From positions 4,999,411-5,063,410 of the forward strand of contig NZ_CP036348.1 of the NCBI RefSeq assembly GCF_007753095.1: a DNA stretch of 64,000 bases. Reading direction: 5' to 3'. The notes under the pieces were generated by a model. It saw only the letters and a list, made by a program, of their open reading frames with translations, did no database searches and was not told the origin of the DNA. The translations under genes and the position numbers were made by a program. How positions within the stretch are numbered: position 1 is the stretch's first letter; every line of letters starts with the position of its first letter. This document shows, piece by piece, positions 24,892-35,557 of this stretch. Source of the DNA: Rosistilla carotiformis. GTDB taxonomy: Bacteria; Planctomycetota; Planctomycetia; Pirellulales; Pirellulaceae.

Positions 24892-26214
24892 TTACGCGAT
24901 CGCCAAGTCCAACTTTGTTTGCTCGGTAAAAATCGTTTGCGCTCGATCCGGTCCCACCGAAATGATTCCCACGGGGAATCCGATCAACTCTTCCACGCGG
25001 CGGATGTACCGATGCGCTCCTTCGGGCAATTCTTCCAGAGTCCGCGCGTCATCGACGGGAGTCTTCCAGCCCGGAATGGTTTCGTAAACCGGTTTGCAGC
25101 GACGCACTTCATCGGCGTGGCAAGGGAAATGTTTGGTCTGCTTGCCGTCGATTTCATAAGCAACACAGATCTTGATTTCGTCCAGATGGCTCAACACGTC
25201 CATCATCATCAACGACAGACGCGAGACGCCGCTCAACCGAGCGGTGTAACGCAAGGCGACGGCGTCGAGCCATCCGCAACGACGTGGCCGCCCGGTGGTT
25301 GTGCCGTATTCATTGCCCAGCTTGCGAATCTTGTCGCCGATTTCGTCGTGCAATTCGGTTGGGAACGGACCGCCGCCGACGCGTGTGCTGTACGCTTTAC
25401 AAACGCCGACAACTTCATTGATCCAACGCGGTGGAACTCCCGCACCGGCACAAACGCCAACGCCCGAAGCATTGCTGCTGGTGACGAACGGATAGGTGCC
25501 GTGATCGATGTCCAACAGCGCCCCTTGAGCGCCTTCGAACAGAACCTTGCGATTCGCTTCACAAGCAGCCAAGACCGGCTCGGTCGTGTCACCTGTGAAT
25601 TCGCGAAGCCGGTCGGCCCAACCGCCAGCGATCGCCGCCACATTACTCGGTTCGATGCTGGCCAATTCGTCGGCCGAAGCCCCCATCCCTTCCAACAGCC
25701 GGTACTTCTGCGCGGCGACGGCGGCGATCCGTTCCGCGCGATCGGCTTGCATCAGATCGGTCATTCGAACCGCATGCGTTCGGCCCACCTTGTCGCGGTA
25801 ACATGGTCCGATACCACGATTTGTGGTGCCGATCGATTCGTTGCCAACGCTGCGATGTTCGTTGATGATCCGGTCTTCGATCATGTGCCACGGCATGACC
25901 AAGTGGGCTCGTTCGCTGATTCGCATGTTGTCGACACAGCGGACGCCGCGTGCGGCCAATCCATCGATCTCTTCCAACAGCGTGGTGGGATTGATGACCA
26001 CGCCGGGGGTGATCATGTTCTGGACCGACGGATGCAGGATGCCGCTGGGAATATGATGCAGTTTGTACGTTTCGTCGCCGCTCACGACGGTGTGCCCCGC
26101 ATTGGCACCCCCGGCGTAACGCACGACCATTTCGTAATCTTTGGCCAGCAGATCGACAAGCTTACCCTTGGCTTCATCGCCCCACTGCAGCCCTATTACA
26201 CAAGTTCCTGGCAC
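24892..26214 (-). CDS. purA: Adenylosuccinate synthase
   Basis: A 440-residue enzyme that makes adenylosuccinate from IMP, aspartate and GTP, in AMP biosynthesis. The start is GTG 26214, with AAAAGGA eight bases upstream and the protein beginning directly before the conserved [10 protein letters not shown]; an in-frame ATG at 26301 would add 29 unlikely residues. Motifs: [16 protein letters not shown] and the [23 protein letters not shown] strand. The P-loop reads GDEAKGK where E. coli has GDEGKGK, a Gly to Ala change. It precedes uppS by six bases and follows hslU after about 200. Confidence 0.95.
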   Translation of the reverse strand: MPGTCVIGLQWGDEAKGKLVDLLAKDYEMVVRYAGGANAGHTVVSGDETYKLHHIPSGILHPSVQNMITPGVVINPTTLLEEIDGLAARGVRCVDNMRISERAHLVMPWHMIEDRIINEHRSVGNESIGTTNRGIGPCYRDKVGRTHAVRMTDLMQADRAERIAAVAAQKYRLLEGMGASADELASIEPSNVAAIAGGWADRLREFTGDTTEPVLAACEANRKVLFEGAQGALLDIDHGTYPFVTSSNASGVGVCAGAGVPPRWINEVVGVCKAYSTRVGGGPFPTELHDEIGDKIRKLGNEYGTTTGRPRRCGWLDAVALRYTARLSGVSRLSLMMMDVLSHLDEIKICVAYEIDGKQTKHFPCHADEVRRCKPVYETIPGWKTPVDDARTLEELPEGAHRYIRRVEELIGFPVGIISVGPDRAQTIFTEQTKLDLAIA

Positions 26215-26222
26215 CGAATCGG

Positions 26223-26229
26223 TCCTTTT
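26223..26229 (-). promoter_or_regulatory. Shine-Dalgarno site that fixes the purA start
   Basis: On the minus strand AAAAGGA lies eight bases before GTG 26214. It supports a GTG start at the position where PurA proteins normally begin. Confidence 0.6.
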
Positions 26230-26422
26230 CAAAAAACAAGTCGCCTCGGGGGCGACGTCAAAATTGCCAAAGCCAACTAGTGTATTGGCAGACCGACGCA
26301 ATCACAACGGGCGTCGGCGGCAACCTGGCAAATCCGCCTCGGAAGCGACGCCGCCGGCGCTGTGAACGTTGCATTCTGCCCAACCTCCATGGCAAGCGCT
26401 CCCCCGACGAAGCGTACGACCC

Positions 26423-27832
26423 CTACAAAATGAACTTGCTGAGATCTTCATCCTCGGCGATCTCGCTGAGCCGCTGTTCGACATAGGCCGCATCGATCTT
26501 GACCACGCTTTTTCCCATCCCGGGAGCGTCGAAGCTGAGATCTTCCAGCAATCGCTCCATGATCGTGTACAACCGCCGAGCACCGATATTCTGCGTCGAT
26601 TGGTTCACCTTGAACGCAAATCGAGCCAATTGAGCCAGGGCGTCCTGCTGGAATTCGATCGTCACCTGCTCGGTCGCCAACAAGGCTTCATATTGACGGG
26701 TCAACGAATTCTTTGGCTCGGTCAAGATCTGCAAGAAATCATGCTCGGTCAGTTCATCCAATTCCACCCGGATCGGAAACCGGCCCTGCAGTTCGGGCAT
26801 CAATTCACTCGGCTTGCCCCGATGAAACGCTCCGGCGGCAATGAACAGGATATGATCGGTACGGACATAACCATACCGGGTCTGCACGCTGGTCCCTTCG
26901 ACGATCGGCAAGAGATCGCGTTGCACCCCCTGACGTGAGACATCGGCGTTTTTGCCATCGGTGGCAATCACCTTATCGATTTCGTCGACAAAGATGATTC
27001 CCAGTTCTTCAGCCAATCGGATCGCTTCGGCGTTCATCGCCTCGGGATCCAACAACGCTTCGGTCTCTTGCTCCATCAGCACGGTCCGCGCTTCGCGGAC
27101 CTTCATCTCGCGATTTTGTGATCCTCGCGGCATGATCTTTTCGAACATCCCTTGCAGGTCGATGTCCATGTTCTCCATGCCCATCCCCCCCACGACCATC
27201 GGAGGCGTCTTCGACGCGGTGGTCACCTCTACGGTACGCTCTTCCAACTGGCCGTCGCGCAACATCTTCCGCATCTTGTCGCGCGTCCGCTGCAGACGCT
27301 TTCCGACATCCTCGGAATCATGCGAGGAGGCATCCCCCTCGGGAGCGGAATCATCGGCGACATCGTCCAGGCTGGGCAATTCGCTCGACCCGGGAACCAA
27401 CAAATCGACTAACCGGTTCTCGGCCCGCTGTTCGGCCTCCTCACGCACCTGATCCTGAAACTTCTCACGGACCAAGCCCAAGCCGTTCTCGACGAGCTCG
27501 CGTACCATACTTTCGACATCGCGGCCGTAATATCCGACCTCCGTATATTTTGTCGCTTCGACTTTGATGAACGGCGCGCCGGTCATTCGGGCCAATCGCC
27601 GAGCGATCTCGGTTTTCCCGACCCCTGTTGGACCGATCATCAAAATGTTTTTTGGCGCAATCTCGACCTGCATCTCTTCGCTCAACTGCTGCCGTCGCCA
27701 GCGATTCCGCAGCGCCACCGCGACCGCTCGCTTGGCCTGCGGTTGCCCGACGATATAGCGATCCAATTGCTTGACGGTTTCGGCGGGAGTCAGCTTGCCC
27801 AGCGAGTCGACAACGTTGTGCGTGTCTTTCAC
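26423..27832 (-). CDS. hslU: ATP-dependent protease ATPase subunit HslU (ClpY)
   Basis: A 469-residue AAA+ unfoldase that feeds substrates to the HslV peptidase. Visible are [25 protein letters not shown] in part, Walker [10 protein letters not shown], the pore GYVG-like segment (EVGYYGRD), Walker [10 protein letters not shown], the inserted I-domain (rich in Glu, about 160-240) and a C terminus ending DLSKFIL, the tail that docks into HslV. Its ATG overlaps the hslV stop by four bases (ATGA). The pair forms the HslUV protease in the cytosol. Confidence 0.97.
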   Translation of the reverse strand: MKDTHNVVDSLGKLTPAETVKQLDRYIVGQPQAKRAVAVALRNRWRRQQLSEEMQVEIAPKNILMIGPTGVGKTEIARRLARMTGAPFIKVEATKYTEVGYYGRDVESMVRELVENGLGLVREKFQDQVREEAEQRAENRLVDLLVPGSSELPSLDDVADDSAPEGDASSHDSEDVGKRLQRTRDKMRKMLRDGQLEERTVEVTTASKTPPMVVGGMGMENMDIDLQGMFEKIMPRGSQNREMKVREARTVLMEQETEALLDPEAMNAEAIRLAEELGIIFVDEIDKVIATDGKNADVSRQGVQRDLLPIVEGTSVQTRYGYVRTDHILFIAAGAFHRGKPSELMPELQGRFPIRVELDELTEHDFLQILTEPKNSLTRQYEALLATEQVTIEFQQDALAQLARFAFKVNQSTQNIGARRLYTIMERLLEDLSFDAPGMGKSVVKIDAAYVEQRLSEIAEDEDLSKFIL

Positions 27833-28371
27833 GATACGATCTCCAGTTCTTCGACAACGATGTTGCGATTGGTATAGATGTCGATGTCCGCGGCGATCTC
27901 CAACGATCGACGAACGATCTCTGCGGCCCCAAGATCCGAATGCGCCAACAAAGCCCGCGCGGCGGCGATCGCGTAATGGCCGCCTGAACCGATCCCAATC
28001 ACGCCGTCGGTCGGTTGGATCACGTCGCCGGTACCGCTGATCAACAGCGAATGTTTCACATCCGCCACCGCTAACAAAGCCTCCAACCGACGCAGCGCCC
28101 GATCCATCCTCCAGTCCTTGGCCAATTCGGTTGCCGCTCGAGGGACATTGGCCGGATAGTCTCGCATCTTCTCTTCAAAGCGTTCCAGCAATGCAAACGC
28201 ATCGGCCGCCCCCCCCGCAAATCCGCACAGCACACGGCCTTCGTTCAAACGCCGGACCTTTGACGCGTCGGCCTTCATCACCGTTGTTCCCAACGTGACC
28301 TGGCCATCGCCTCCCATCGCCACCGTGTTGCCTCTGCGGACCGATAGGATCGTGGTTGCGTGAAGTTCCAT
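27829..28371 (-). CDS. hslV: HslV peptidase subunit (ClpQ) with short propeptide
   Basis: A 180-residue threonine protease of the proteasome beta fold. The start MELHA precedes TTILSVRRG, so after processing the N-terminal nucleophile is Thr6. E. coli HslV needs only Met removal. Other family marks are [10 protein letters not shown], the catalytic Lys in [18 protein letters not shown] and [13 protein letters not shown]. The frame is open upstream to 28524, but the family's usual N terminus fixes ATG 28371. It overlaps hslU by four bases. Confidence 0.96.
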   Translation of the reverse strand: MELHATTILSVRRGNTVAMGGDGQVTLGTTVMKADASKVRRLNEGRVLCGFAGGAADAFALLERFEEKMRDYPANVPRAATELAKDWRMDRALRRLEALLAVADVKHSLLISGTGDVIQPTDGVIGIGSGGHYAIAAARALLAHSDLGAAEIVRRSLEIAADIDIYTNRNIVVEELEIVS

Positions 28372-28534
28372 AGAAGACGCCTCGGTCCAAGTGTTGGGAA
28401 AGTTGCCTGAGAATCCATTCATTGTCGCGGGGACCGACATCGGCCGCCAGATGCCCGCTTTCGCAGATCGATCTCCACAGCGGATGACAGCGGCGTTCCG
28501 CTGGCACCCATCGGTTGCGTTCACGCCGTTCGCG

Positions 28535-29605
28535 TTACACCAACAATTTCAGCACTTCGTCTCCCATCGCAACGGTGCCGATTGCCGGCCCCCCCGCCGC
28601 GATGTCGCGAGTGCGCAATCCAGCGGCCAAGACCTTGCGGACCGTCGATTCGATCGCCAACGCCTCGTCTTCCAACTGCAACGAATGTCGCAACAACATC
28701 GCACAGGCCAGGATCGTAGCCAAAGGATTGGCGAGATCTTGGCCGGCGATATCGGGAGCCGAACCGTGAATCGGTTCGTACAAGCCCGGTCCATCCGAAC
28801 CGATCGACGCCGATGGCAACATCCCCAACGAACCGGGAAGCATCGACGCTTCATCGGTCAAGATGTCCCCAAACATATTGCCCGTCACAACCACGTCGAA
28901 ATCTTTCGGGCGGCTGATCAAGTGCATCGCCATCGAATCGACCAAGACGACGTCGTACTTCAAGTCGGGGAACTCTTCGCGGACGACACGCTCGGCGACC
29001 TGACGCCACAAGCGACTCGGTTCCAACACATTCGCTTTGTCGACACTGGTCAGGTGCCCCTTGCGACCGCGAGCGGCTTCGGCAGCCAAGCGGACCACGC
29101 GTTCCACTTCCGGTACGCTATAAACCATCGTCGCCATCGCGTGCTCGACCCCATCGACCACTTCGCGTCCCGACGGTCCGAAATAGATTCCACCGGTCAA
29201 TTCGCGGAAGAACAGGATGTCCGTCCCTTCGACGATCTCGCGTCGCAGCGGCGATGCGCCCACCAATTCGGGAAACGTTTGAATCGGACGGAGGTTCGCA
29301 AACAGTCCCAATTCCTTGCGGATCTTCAACAATCCAAACTCTGGACGGGTCTTGGCCGAAGGGTCATCCCACTTGGGGCCACCGACAGCGCCCAACAAAA
29401 CGGCATCCGACGCGAGGCAGGCATCGATCGTCGGTTGGGGCAGCGGGTCGCCGGTTTGATCGATCGCGATTCCGCCGATCAAGCAGCTTTGGAAGGTAAA
29501 TTGATGATTAAATTTTGTCGCGATCGCTTCGAGAACGCGTTGACCTTGCAGAACGATTTCGGGACCAATGCCGTCACCAGGCAGCAGTACAATGTTGGCT
29601 TTCAA
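28535..29605 (-). CDS. leuB: 3-isopropylmalate dehydrogenase
   Basis: A 356-residue enzyme of leucine biosynthesis that oxidises and decarboxylates 3-isopropylmalate with NAD+. Motifs are [13 protein letters not shown] at the start, [33 protein letters not shown] (substrate and nucleotide contacts) and [15 protein letters not shown] plus [15 protein letters not shown] near the C terminus. The length matches the family (about 355). It is 163 bases upstream of hslV on the same strand; other leu genes are not in the window. Confidence 0.97.
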   Translation of the reverse strand: MKANIVLLPGDGIGPEIVLQGQRVLEAIATKFNHQFTFQSCLIGGIAIDQTGDPLPQPTIDACLASDAVLLGAVGGPKWDDPSAKTRPEFGLLKIRKELGLFANLRPIQTFPELVGASPLRREIVEGTDILFFRELTGGIYFGPSGREVVDGVEHAMATMVYSVPEVERVVRLAAEAARGRKGHLTSVDKANVLEPSRLWRQVAERVVREEFPDLKYDVVLVDSMAMHLISRPKDFDVVVTGNMFGDILTDEASMLPGSLGMLPSASIGSDGPGLYEPIHGSAPDIAGQDLANPLATILACAMLLRHSLQLEDEALAIESTVRKVLAAGLRTRDIAAGGPAIGTVAMGDEVLKLLV

Positions 29606-29973
29606 GACAATCCGCTTTCGGTTTAAAGGGGAGCGAGGAAATTTAGATCCGATGGGAACGCGAGTTTAGCGACTCCTGGAACATTTCCGAAGCCCCGCTG
29701 AAGATTCCTGCCTGTCAGCGCCTGTTTTTTCAGCCCCAATCCTTAGAGCACGGACTTGCCCGAGCGGCAGGGGCGAACGCGCGCGCAAACCGTCTCGGAT
29801 CGAACTACTCTTCAATCCGAGATTCGCCACACCGCATAGCCACAAAAAAAACGAAACCGGACAAAAATCCCACAATTGCTGGAAGCACCCGTTCAAATTT
29901 GGTAATAATAGGAACCCCACCTGGGCTACGTTTGTCCAAGAATCCTCCCCACCGGCTCACGGAACGAACCATC
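29606..29973. other. Divergent intergenic region between leuB and the DUF1501 gene
   Basis: This 368-base stretch must hold the promoters for leuB (minus) and the DUF1501 gene (plus). I see no coding frame I would support, no RNA gene and no repeat. An upstream in-frame extension of the DUF1501 frame to 29899 is present but lacks a Tat-compatible leader. Confidence 0.5.
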
Positions 29974-31326
29974 ATGCTGTCGATCAATACGACGACGAAG
30001 AGAGCATCCAAGTTATGCGACGGACTCTCACGACGTGAAGTCTTGAAGATCGGGGCGTTGGGGATGGGCGGAATGACCCTGCCGCAATTGCTGCAGGCCG
30101 AAGCGGCCGCTGGAATCCGGGGCTCCCAAAAATCGATCATCATGATCTATATGGTCGGCGCGCCGCCGCACCAAGACATGTACGACCTGAAGATGGATGC
30201 ACCGTCGGAGATTCGCGGCGAATCGCGTCCGATGGCGACCAACGTCCCCGGCATTCAGATCAGCGAATTGATGCCCGGAATCGCGAAGATCATGGATAAA
30301 TGCGTTCCGCTGCGCAGCGTCTACGGATCGCCCAACGGTGCCCACGATTCATTCATCTGTTACACCGGACGCCCAACGCAAAATCAGCCTCCGGGCGGCT
30401 GGCCTTCGATCGGATCGACCGTCGCGCAATTGCAAGGTCCGTCGGATCCATCGGTCCCACCGTTTGTAGGCCTCGCCCCCGACGCGGGGCATCCGCCCTA
30501 CGGATCGCCTGGCCTACCCGGTTTCCTAGGAGTCGGCAATGCAGCGTTTCGCCCCTCCGGCCCGGCTCAGAAATCGATGGTGCTGTCGGATATCACGCTG
30601 GACCGGATGAATGACCGCAAGCAATTGCTAACCTCTTTTGATCGCTTCCGTCGCGATGCCGACGCGTCGCGTACGATGGAGGGGATCGACCAACTGTACG
30701 GCCAAGCGATGGACATCCTGTCCTCGGGGCGACTGGCGGATGCGTTGGATCTTTCGAAAGAAGACCCTGCCACGCGGGAGCGTTATGGCAAAGGAAACCC
30801 CGCTAAATATGGCGACGGGGCCCCGCGGAATCTGGAACATTTCCTGATGGCACGGCGCTTGGTCGAAGCCGGCGCTCGGGTGGTCACGCTGAATTTCGGC
30901 CGCTGGGATTTTCATAGCCGCAACTTCAGCGAGCTTCGCGACACCCATCTACCCTGGTTCGATCAAGGCCTCTCCGCCCTGATCGAAGACCTCCACGATC
31001 GCGGCATGGCCGACGATGTCTCGGTCGTCGCCTGGGGTGAGTTCGGTCGGACCCCCAAGATCAATAAAGACGGTGGACGCGACCACTGGCCACGCGTCGG
31101 CGGTGGTTTGCTGGCCGGCGGTGGCATGAAAACAGGACAAGTGATCGGATCGACCGATCGGCTCGGTGGCGAGATCGATTCGCGACCAATCCACTTTGGC
31201 GAAGTCCATTCGACGCTGTATCACAACCTGGGCATCAACCCTCACAGCACGATGGTTCGCGATTTCTCAGGACGCCCGCACTTCCTGGTCGACAACCATC
31301 CGGCAATGCCGGAGCTGATCGGTTAA
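29974..31326 (+). CDS. DUF1501 domain-containing Tat-exported protein
   Basis: A 450-residue member of DUF1501, a sulfatase/alkaline-phosphatase-fold family greatly expanded in planctomycetes. ATG 29974 gives a leader with SRREVLKIGALGMGG, a Tat motif, and AEAAAG near the cleavage site. Family hallmarks are MIYMVGAPPHQDMYDLK near the N terminus, VPLRSVYGSPNGAHD, VTLNFGRWDFHS, and VVAWGEFGRTPKIN with the following GRDHWPRV. Typically these genes pair with a DUF1553/DUF1549 partner; none is visible next to it. Biochemical function is unknown. Confidence 0.9.
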   Translation: MLSINTTTKRASKLCDGLSRREVLKIGALGMGGMTLPQLLQAEAAAGIRGSQKSIIMIYMVGAPPHQDMYDLKMDAPSEIRGESRPMATNVPGIQISELMPGIAKIMDKCVPLRSVYGSPNGAHDSFICYTGRPTQNQPPGGWPSIGSTVAQLQGPSDPSVPPFVGLAPDAGHPPYGSPGLPGFLGVGNAAFRPSGPAQKSMVLSDITLDRMNDRKQLLTSFDRFRRDADASRTMEGIDQLYGQAMDILSSGRLADALDLSKEDPATRERYGKGNPAKYGDGAPRNLEHFLMARRLVEAGARVVTLNFGRWDFHSRNFSELRDTHLPWFDQGLSALIEDLHDRGMADDVSVVAWGEFGRTPKINKDGGRDHWPRVGGGLLAGGGMKTGQVIGSTDRLGGEIDSRPIHFGEVHSTLYHNLGINPHSTMVRDFSGRPHFLVDNHPAMPELIG

Positions 31327-31364
31327 ACAGCAACGGCTACCCTGCAACGGCATCGCAACGAAGT

Positions 31365-32789
31365 TTACTTCCCTGATTGCTGGTAGATCTCCAGCGTCTT
31401 GAGCATCTCTTCTTGAAACTTGCCGGGCAATGCGGTCGCTTTGGTTTGCCACTGGATCGCTTCCTCGACATTGCCTTTTTCGAAATAGACGCGAGCGGCG
31501 GTGTCCAGCGCGATCGGAGCTTTTTCGTTGGTCAGTTCGACCGAACGCAATGCGGCTTTCAAGGCCAGATCCAGATCGCGATCCTCCCCTTTGGTTTCCG
31601 CAGCGATCAACCACGCGAACTGGCTGAGCATGTTGGGATCATCCCATTGTCGTTCGACCAACGTGTCGATCACGGGATAGGTTTCGGCAAATTGCCCGGC
31701 CTCACGGAGGACTTCCAATTTGATCATCAGCGGTTCGTTCCGTTCAGGAAATTCAACCGCCATCGCGTCCAACGCACCGATCGCCGCCGCGAAGTCTTTG
31801 CTCTTGATCCAACCGCCCATTCGCGCCCGCAGCGCGTTGAAGGCCATTTCGTATCGTTTCGCTTTGTCGCGTGTCGTGCGTGCCGCGGCGATGTCCCAGT
31901 CCCCTTCTAAGATCGCCGCCAACGGGCGATCGATCTGAGCGGGATGCCCAATCCATTGAACGATCCCGTCGCGGCCGACGATGAACGCGCACGGGATGCC
32001 ACGTTCCCCAGCAGCTTGCATATAGCGCAGCTTTGTCGATTTGTTACGGTCCGCGGCAATCGTGTATTGCAGGACGTCATCCCACGTTTTTCCGGGGGCC
32101 GCATCGGTCGCGAAGAAGTCGCTGATCTTCTCGGCCGGTTCGTCACTGATTCCAATGAACTGAACCTGGTCCCCCAGCTCCTGCTGCAATTGACTCAAGT
32201 GCGGCATGTTCATCTTGCAGGGGCCGCACCAAGTCGCCCAGAATTCGACGACATAAACTTTGGAATCATCAAAGCCATCGACCTCGGTCCCCTTCAACCA
32301 GCTGACAATTTCGAGCTGCGGTGCGCGATCGCCAATGGTCAGCGAGCCGTTGTCGGCAAGGGCGTCGATCGCGGGAGGACGGGCCGCCGAAGGCTGGATG
32401 GCCGCAGGCTTGACTGCGGCCGGTGGTTTGAGTGCCGTAGGCGGAGCCAACGGTGCGGGAGGCGTCTTCACCGTCGCTGGCTTGAGCGTCACTTCGGCCG
32501 CCGGGACCGAAGCGGCCGCTTGAGGCATGGCCTCGGTTTTGGCTTGTGAAACGGGGCGCAACGACGGCTTCGGCCCCAGCTGGACATCGTAGGAATCGAC
32601 TGCCCCCGCGGCGGTTTCCACGCCAACGGACTCGGGGACATCGATCTCTGCAAGCTTGCGAGACGATGCCAAGCCCTCAGTTTCTGAACTCGCCTTGTCG
32701 AGCGTGGTTTGGCTCGGACCACCGCAACCGACGACTAGGATCGGAGCCACCAACAACAGCCAGAAGCGGCGGGGACGAAGAGTCAACAT
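31365..32789 (-). CDS. TlpA-like thioredoxin-fold lipoprotein with C-terminal repeat domain
   Basis: A 474-residue lipoprotein. ATG 32789 gives a signal with lipobox VVGC and lipid-bearing Cys22. Residues about 75-140 are a Pro/Ala/Lys-rich linker. Residues about 150-310 are a TlpA/ResA-like redoxin: NGSLTIGDRAPQLEI, then EFWATWCGPCKMNMPHL with active-site Cys188 and Cys191, and CAFIVGRDG. The final 150 residues are helical and TPR-like. It probably is an extracytoplasmic thiol-disulfide oxidoreductase, anchored in the membrane. It is convergent with the DUF1501 gene (38 bases between stops). Confidence 0.85.
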   Translation of the reverse strand: MLTLRPRRFWLLLVAPILVVGCGGPSQTTLDKASSETEGLASSRKLAEIDVPESVGVETAAGAVDSYDVQLGPKPSLRPVSQAKTEAMPQAAASVPAAEVTLKPATVKTPPAPLAPPTALKPPAAVKPAAIQPSAARPPAIDALADNGSLTIGDRAPQLEIVSWLKGTEVDGFDDSKVYVVEFWATWCGPCKMNMPHLSQLQQELGDQVQFIGISDEPAEKISDFFATDAAPGKTWDDVLQYTIAADRNKSTKLRYMQAAGERGIPCAFIVGRDGIVQWIGHPAQIDRPLAAILEGDWDIAAARTTRDKAKRYEMAFNALRARMGGWIKSKDFAAAIGALDAMAVEFPERNEPLMIKLEVLREAGQFAETYPVIDTLVERQWDDPNMLSQFAWLIAAETKGEDRDLDLALKAALRSVELTNEKAPIALDTAARVYFEKGNVEEAIQWQTKATALPGKFQEEMLKTLEIYQQSGK

Positions 32790-32983
32790 TTTATGTAGCT
32801 CTCGATGAGGCGAGTGTTTTGAAAGATCGGGAATGCAAAAAAGCGTGATCGAGCACACGATTTCTCATCGGCAATCAAATCACGCTTGGTCAACGGATGA
32901 CGTATCGGCAGGGGGGTTTTTGACAATCCGGCGACCTGAAAAGATCAAAGTCGCCCTAGTCTAACATCCCTACTTGCTAGCCC

Positions 32984-34684
32984 CTAGAATTCGGGGCGGC
33001 CTTTGCCAGCCTGAGCTGCGACGCCGATGACTTGCAAAACACCGTCGTCGACCGAAAAACGGACGCGTTGCCCATTGGGTTCCACTGGCTGAACAAAGCG
33101 AACCTTATCGTGTTCCGGGTTGTTCTGCAGCGTCTTGAGCAACATGTCGGTGATCGAATTCTCACTGACCCAATACGCGTATTGCAGTGCTGGCAACAAC
33201 GACAGGGTTCCTTGCGACAACGGCAATGCTTCGGCTGGGGTGCCACTGGTCGATGCGTCGACCGTTTCCTTCAACAGGGCGTCGATATCCTTGCCCGCAC
33301 CGATGTAAATTCGATCTTCGCTGGTCGCGATCAACAACGGAAGCTTGGAACCGAACATTTTGTTCAGCTCCTTATTTCCGGCGGGCAAATCGACATGGCC
33401 GTGATGTAACGTCAGGCCGGCATAGCTGCCGTCGTTGAACTTAAACTGCGGCGCGTCGGCGTTCCCGGCAAATTCGCCCAAGATCTCCTTGGCCAATTCC
33501 TCGACCTTTTTGCCGTTGGTCACCGCGCCACCAAAAAGCACTCGCAATTCATTCTCTTGGGTGGTAGCAACCACTCCGCCGTTGATCTTGCCCATCTCGA
33601 CGTTTGCGGCCAGCAATTCCTTCACGCGAGGCAAATACTGTTCGATCTTGGCACTGTCGCTGTCGGAAAGTTCGACGTACTGGCCGATCACGGCTCGCAA
33701 TTGTTTCATCGATTGGTCGATCGATTCCAACGAAACCTCTTGCTCCCGTTCGCCTGTCGTCGCCGCGGCGTGGGTGAAGGCCGTCGCATCGGGACGAATC
33801 ATGCCAGCAAAGCTGGTCGGGATCGACTGACGATCGTTGTACATTTCGGCAAGCGACGAACCTTCGATCGCGGTTCCCGAGGCATCGACGGCGATTTCAT
33901 TGTTCTCGGCATCGATGGTCACCCCGATCGTGATGTATTCCGAATCGCGCATCATCAATTCCATTTGCTTGATGACGGCTTCGTTCGGTGGTGCGGCTTG
34001 AACGTTTCCTTCGCCACGTTCTTGCATGCGTTTGACGGCGTCGTCGAACGCTTGACGCATTTGAGCGACCAATCCCATTCGCATCGGTTCAGGAATCTGT
34101 TGAAGATTGGCACGGATTCCGATGTCGTGATCCAAGTGCATGTCCTGCAGCAACGATTGAGGATCCTCTGGCAGATCGTTCAATGCGCCGCGATCGTTGG
34201 CGACATACGCCCAATCGCCTTGATTGCGGATGTAGATCAGATTGGGGCCGGCCTGCATCACCATCGTGCCGTCGTCCAGAGAATCGGCGGGCCCAAACTG
34301 TGGCTCCAAACGCTTCAAAACCGCTTTGACATCAGAGATTGCAACAAACAACATCGGCGACGGCACACCATCGATCATCCGCACGATCACGCCCAAAGGC
34401 TTCGATCGGTCGATTCCCTGGCTGTAGGCGCCCACGTAGATGTTCAGCATAGCGCCAGCTTGCGGCATGCCCGAAATCGTCGACAGATGGTTCACATCGC
34501 GTAGCAAGCCATCCAAACTGGCCAACGCGAGGACAACCACGGGTTCCTTATTGACACCGGCTTGCCCTTGGTCGACCTGTGGCGCGACTGCGTAAACCGA
34601 GGGTGCCGCAGCAACCACTGCCAACAGGCCGACGATGATCGTTCGCCGCGCGATACCGATTCCATGATTTAAGAGGCTGACCAT
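32984..34684 (-). CDS. Large exported protein of unknown function
   Basis: A 566-residue protein. ATG 34684 is preferred because AAGGA lies ten bases upstream and it begins a signal peptide (RRTIIVGLLAVVAAAPSVYA). The mature protein shows alternating strands and helices: VVVLALASLDGLLRDVNHLS near 50, and VEMGKINGGVVAT and IATSEDRIYIGAGKDIDALL later. The middle contains a helical, Met- and Glu-rich stretch. It looks like a member of a planctomycete exported family with repeated beta-alpha modules, but I do not recognise a named domain. It is upstream of the TlpA-like gene on the same strand, 195 bases away. Confidence 0.7.
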   Translation of the reverse strand: MVSLLNHGIGIARRTIIVGLLAVVAAAPSVYAVAPQVDQGQAGVNKEPVVVLALASLDGLLRDVNHLSTISGMPQAGAMLNIYVGAYSQGIDRSKPLGVIVRMIDGVPSPMLFVAISDVKAVLKRLEPQFGPADSLDDGTMVMQAGPNLIYIRNQGDWAYVANDRGALNDLPEDPQSLLQDMHLDHDIGIRANLQQIPEPMRMGLVAQMRQAFDDAVKRMQERGEGNVQAAPPNEAVIKQMELMMRDSEYITIGVTIDAENNEIAVDASGTAIEGSSLAEMYNDRQSIPTSFAGMIRPDATAFTHAAATTGEREQEVSLESIDQSMKQLRAVIGQYVELSDSDSAKIEQYLPRVKELLAANVEMGKINGGVVATTQENELRVLFGGAVTNGKKVEELAKEILGEFAGNADAPQFKFNDGSYAGLTLHHGHVDLPAGNKELNKMFGSKLPLLIATSEDRIYIGAGKDIDALLKETVDASTSGTPAEALPLSQGTLSLLPALQYAYWVSENSITDMLLKTLQNNPEHDKVRFVQPVEPNGQRVRFSVDDGVLQVIGVAAQAGKGRPEF

Positions 34685-34953
34685 CAATCTAATGTCCTTC
34701 ACAAAATAGACTTCGAAGCAAATCTTGGGGGAACCTGCGCAGGTCTGCCGCGACAAAGCACGGCGATCTCCCCAGCAACGCGAATCGTCACACCACCCCC
34801 AAACGTCAACTCAGGCCAGCTGGTCTGAAGCGTCCAGCGGCAGTTGGCGTTTGGGGGAAGTGGGCGCAATCACGATGGACGGATGCGGATTTCAAGCGAA
34901 TGGCGAAGGTGAAGGCAGCGGACGAAGCAAACGACGCCGCTGCGGGCAAGCAA

Positions 34954-35175
34954 CTATCGCTCGCGGTAGACGATTCGGCCCTTGGTCAGATCGTAGGGCG
35001 ACAGTTCCACGCGGACCTTATCGCCGGGCACGATCCGGATAAAGTGCTTTCGCATGCGACCTGCGACGTGCGCAAGCACTTCGCTTCCCGTCTCCAACTG
35101 GACGCGAAATCGCGTGTTTGCCAGAGCCTGAGTTACAGTACCTTCCACTTCAAATGCTTCTTCGTTCTTTGCCAT
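34954..35175 (-). CDS. infA: Translation initiation factor IF-1
   Basis: A 73-residue OB-fold protein that binds the ribosomal A site during initiation. The sequence begins [14 protein letters not shown] and continues with [28 protein letters not shown] and [18 protein letters not shown], which is the full IF-1 consensus and length. ATG 35175 is used, with GAGAGG just upstream; an in-frame extension to 35193 is not needed. Confidence 0.97.
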   Translation of the reverse strand: MAKNEEAFEVEGTVTQALANTRFRVQLETGSEVLAHVAGRMRKHFIRIVPGDKVRVELSPYDLTKGRIVYRER

Positions 35176-35557
35176 AGACCTCTCAACAACCAAGCAGGAC
35201 GTTTGCTTTGCAAACCGTTCGCTCGTACTATTTCAGTGATTTGCGATGCGGCGGACGCCGCAAGATAGGGGATGGGGGCGATCGGCAAGCGTCTAATGCG
35301 CGTGTTGCCAATCGGGTTGTTCAGCATTTATATACCATCGACCCGGTATCGGTCTACCGAAGCTTGCGTTTTGTTGCGTTCGAAGCCATCGGGCAGGACC
35401 TTTCGGCCAGGCGAATCGCTTTATCTAAGCTAGCATTGCCGCGGGCTGCACTGGCGCGCTGAAACAGTCGACAATTACGAAATACGCGGTTGCGGCCCCA
35501 AATCTCGGTCGAGTGCGTCGCAACCTTTCCTCGATGTCCATTGAACGGGAAACATCC
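35176..35557. other. Divergent intergenic region between infA and the 84-residue gene
   Basis: A 382-base stretch with the promoters of both genes. It contains one perfect palindrome, arms 35247-35253 and 35256-35262 (TGCGGCG / CGCCGCA), without a T-run. I see no supported gene. Confidence 0.45.

Noticed and set aside
24778-26280. 500-codon open frame on the plus strand across uppS and purA
   Set aside because: Both minus-strand genes are unmistakable; the opposite frame has no recognisable domain.
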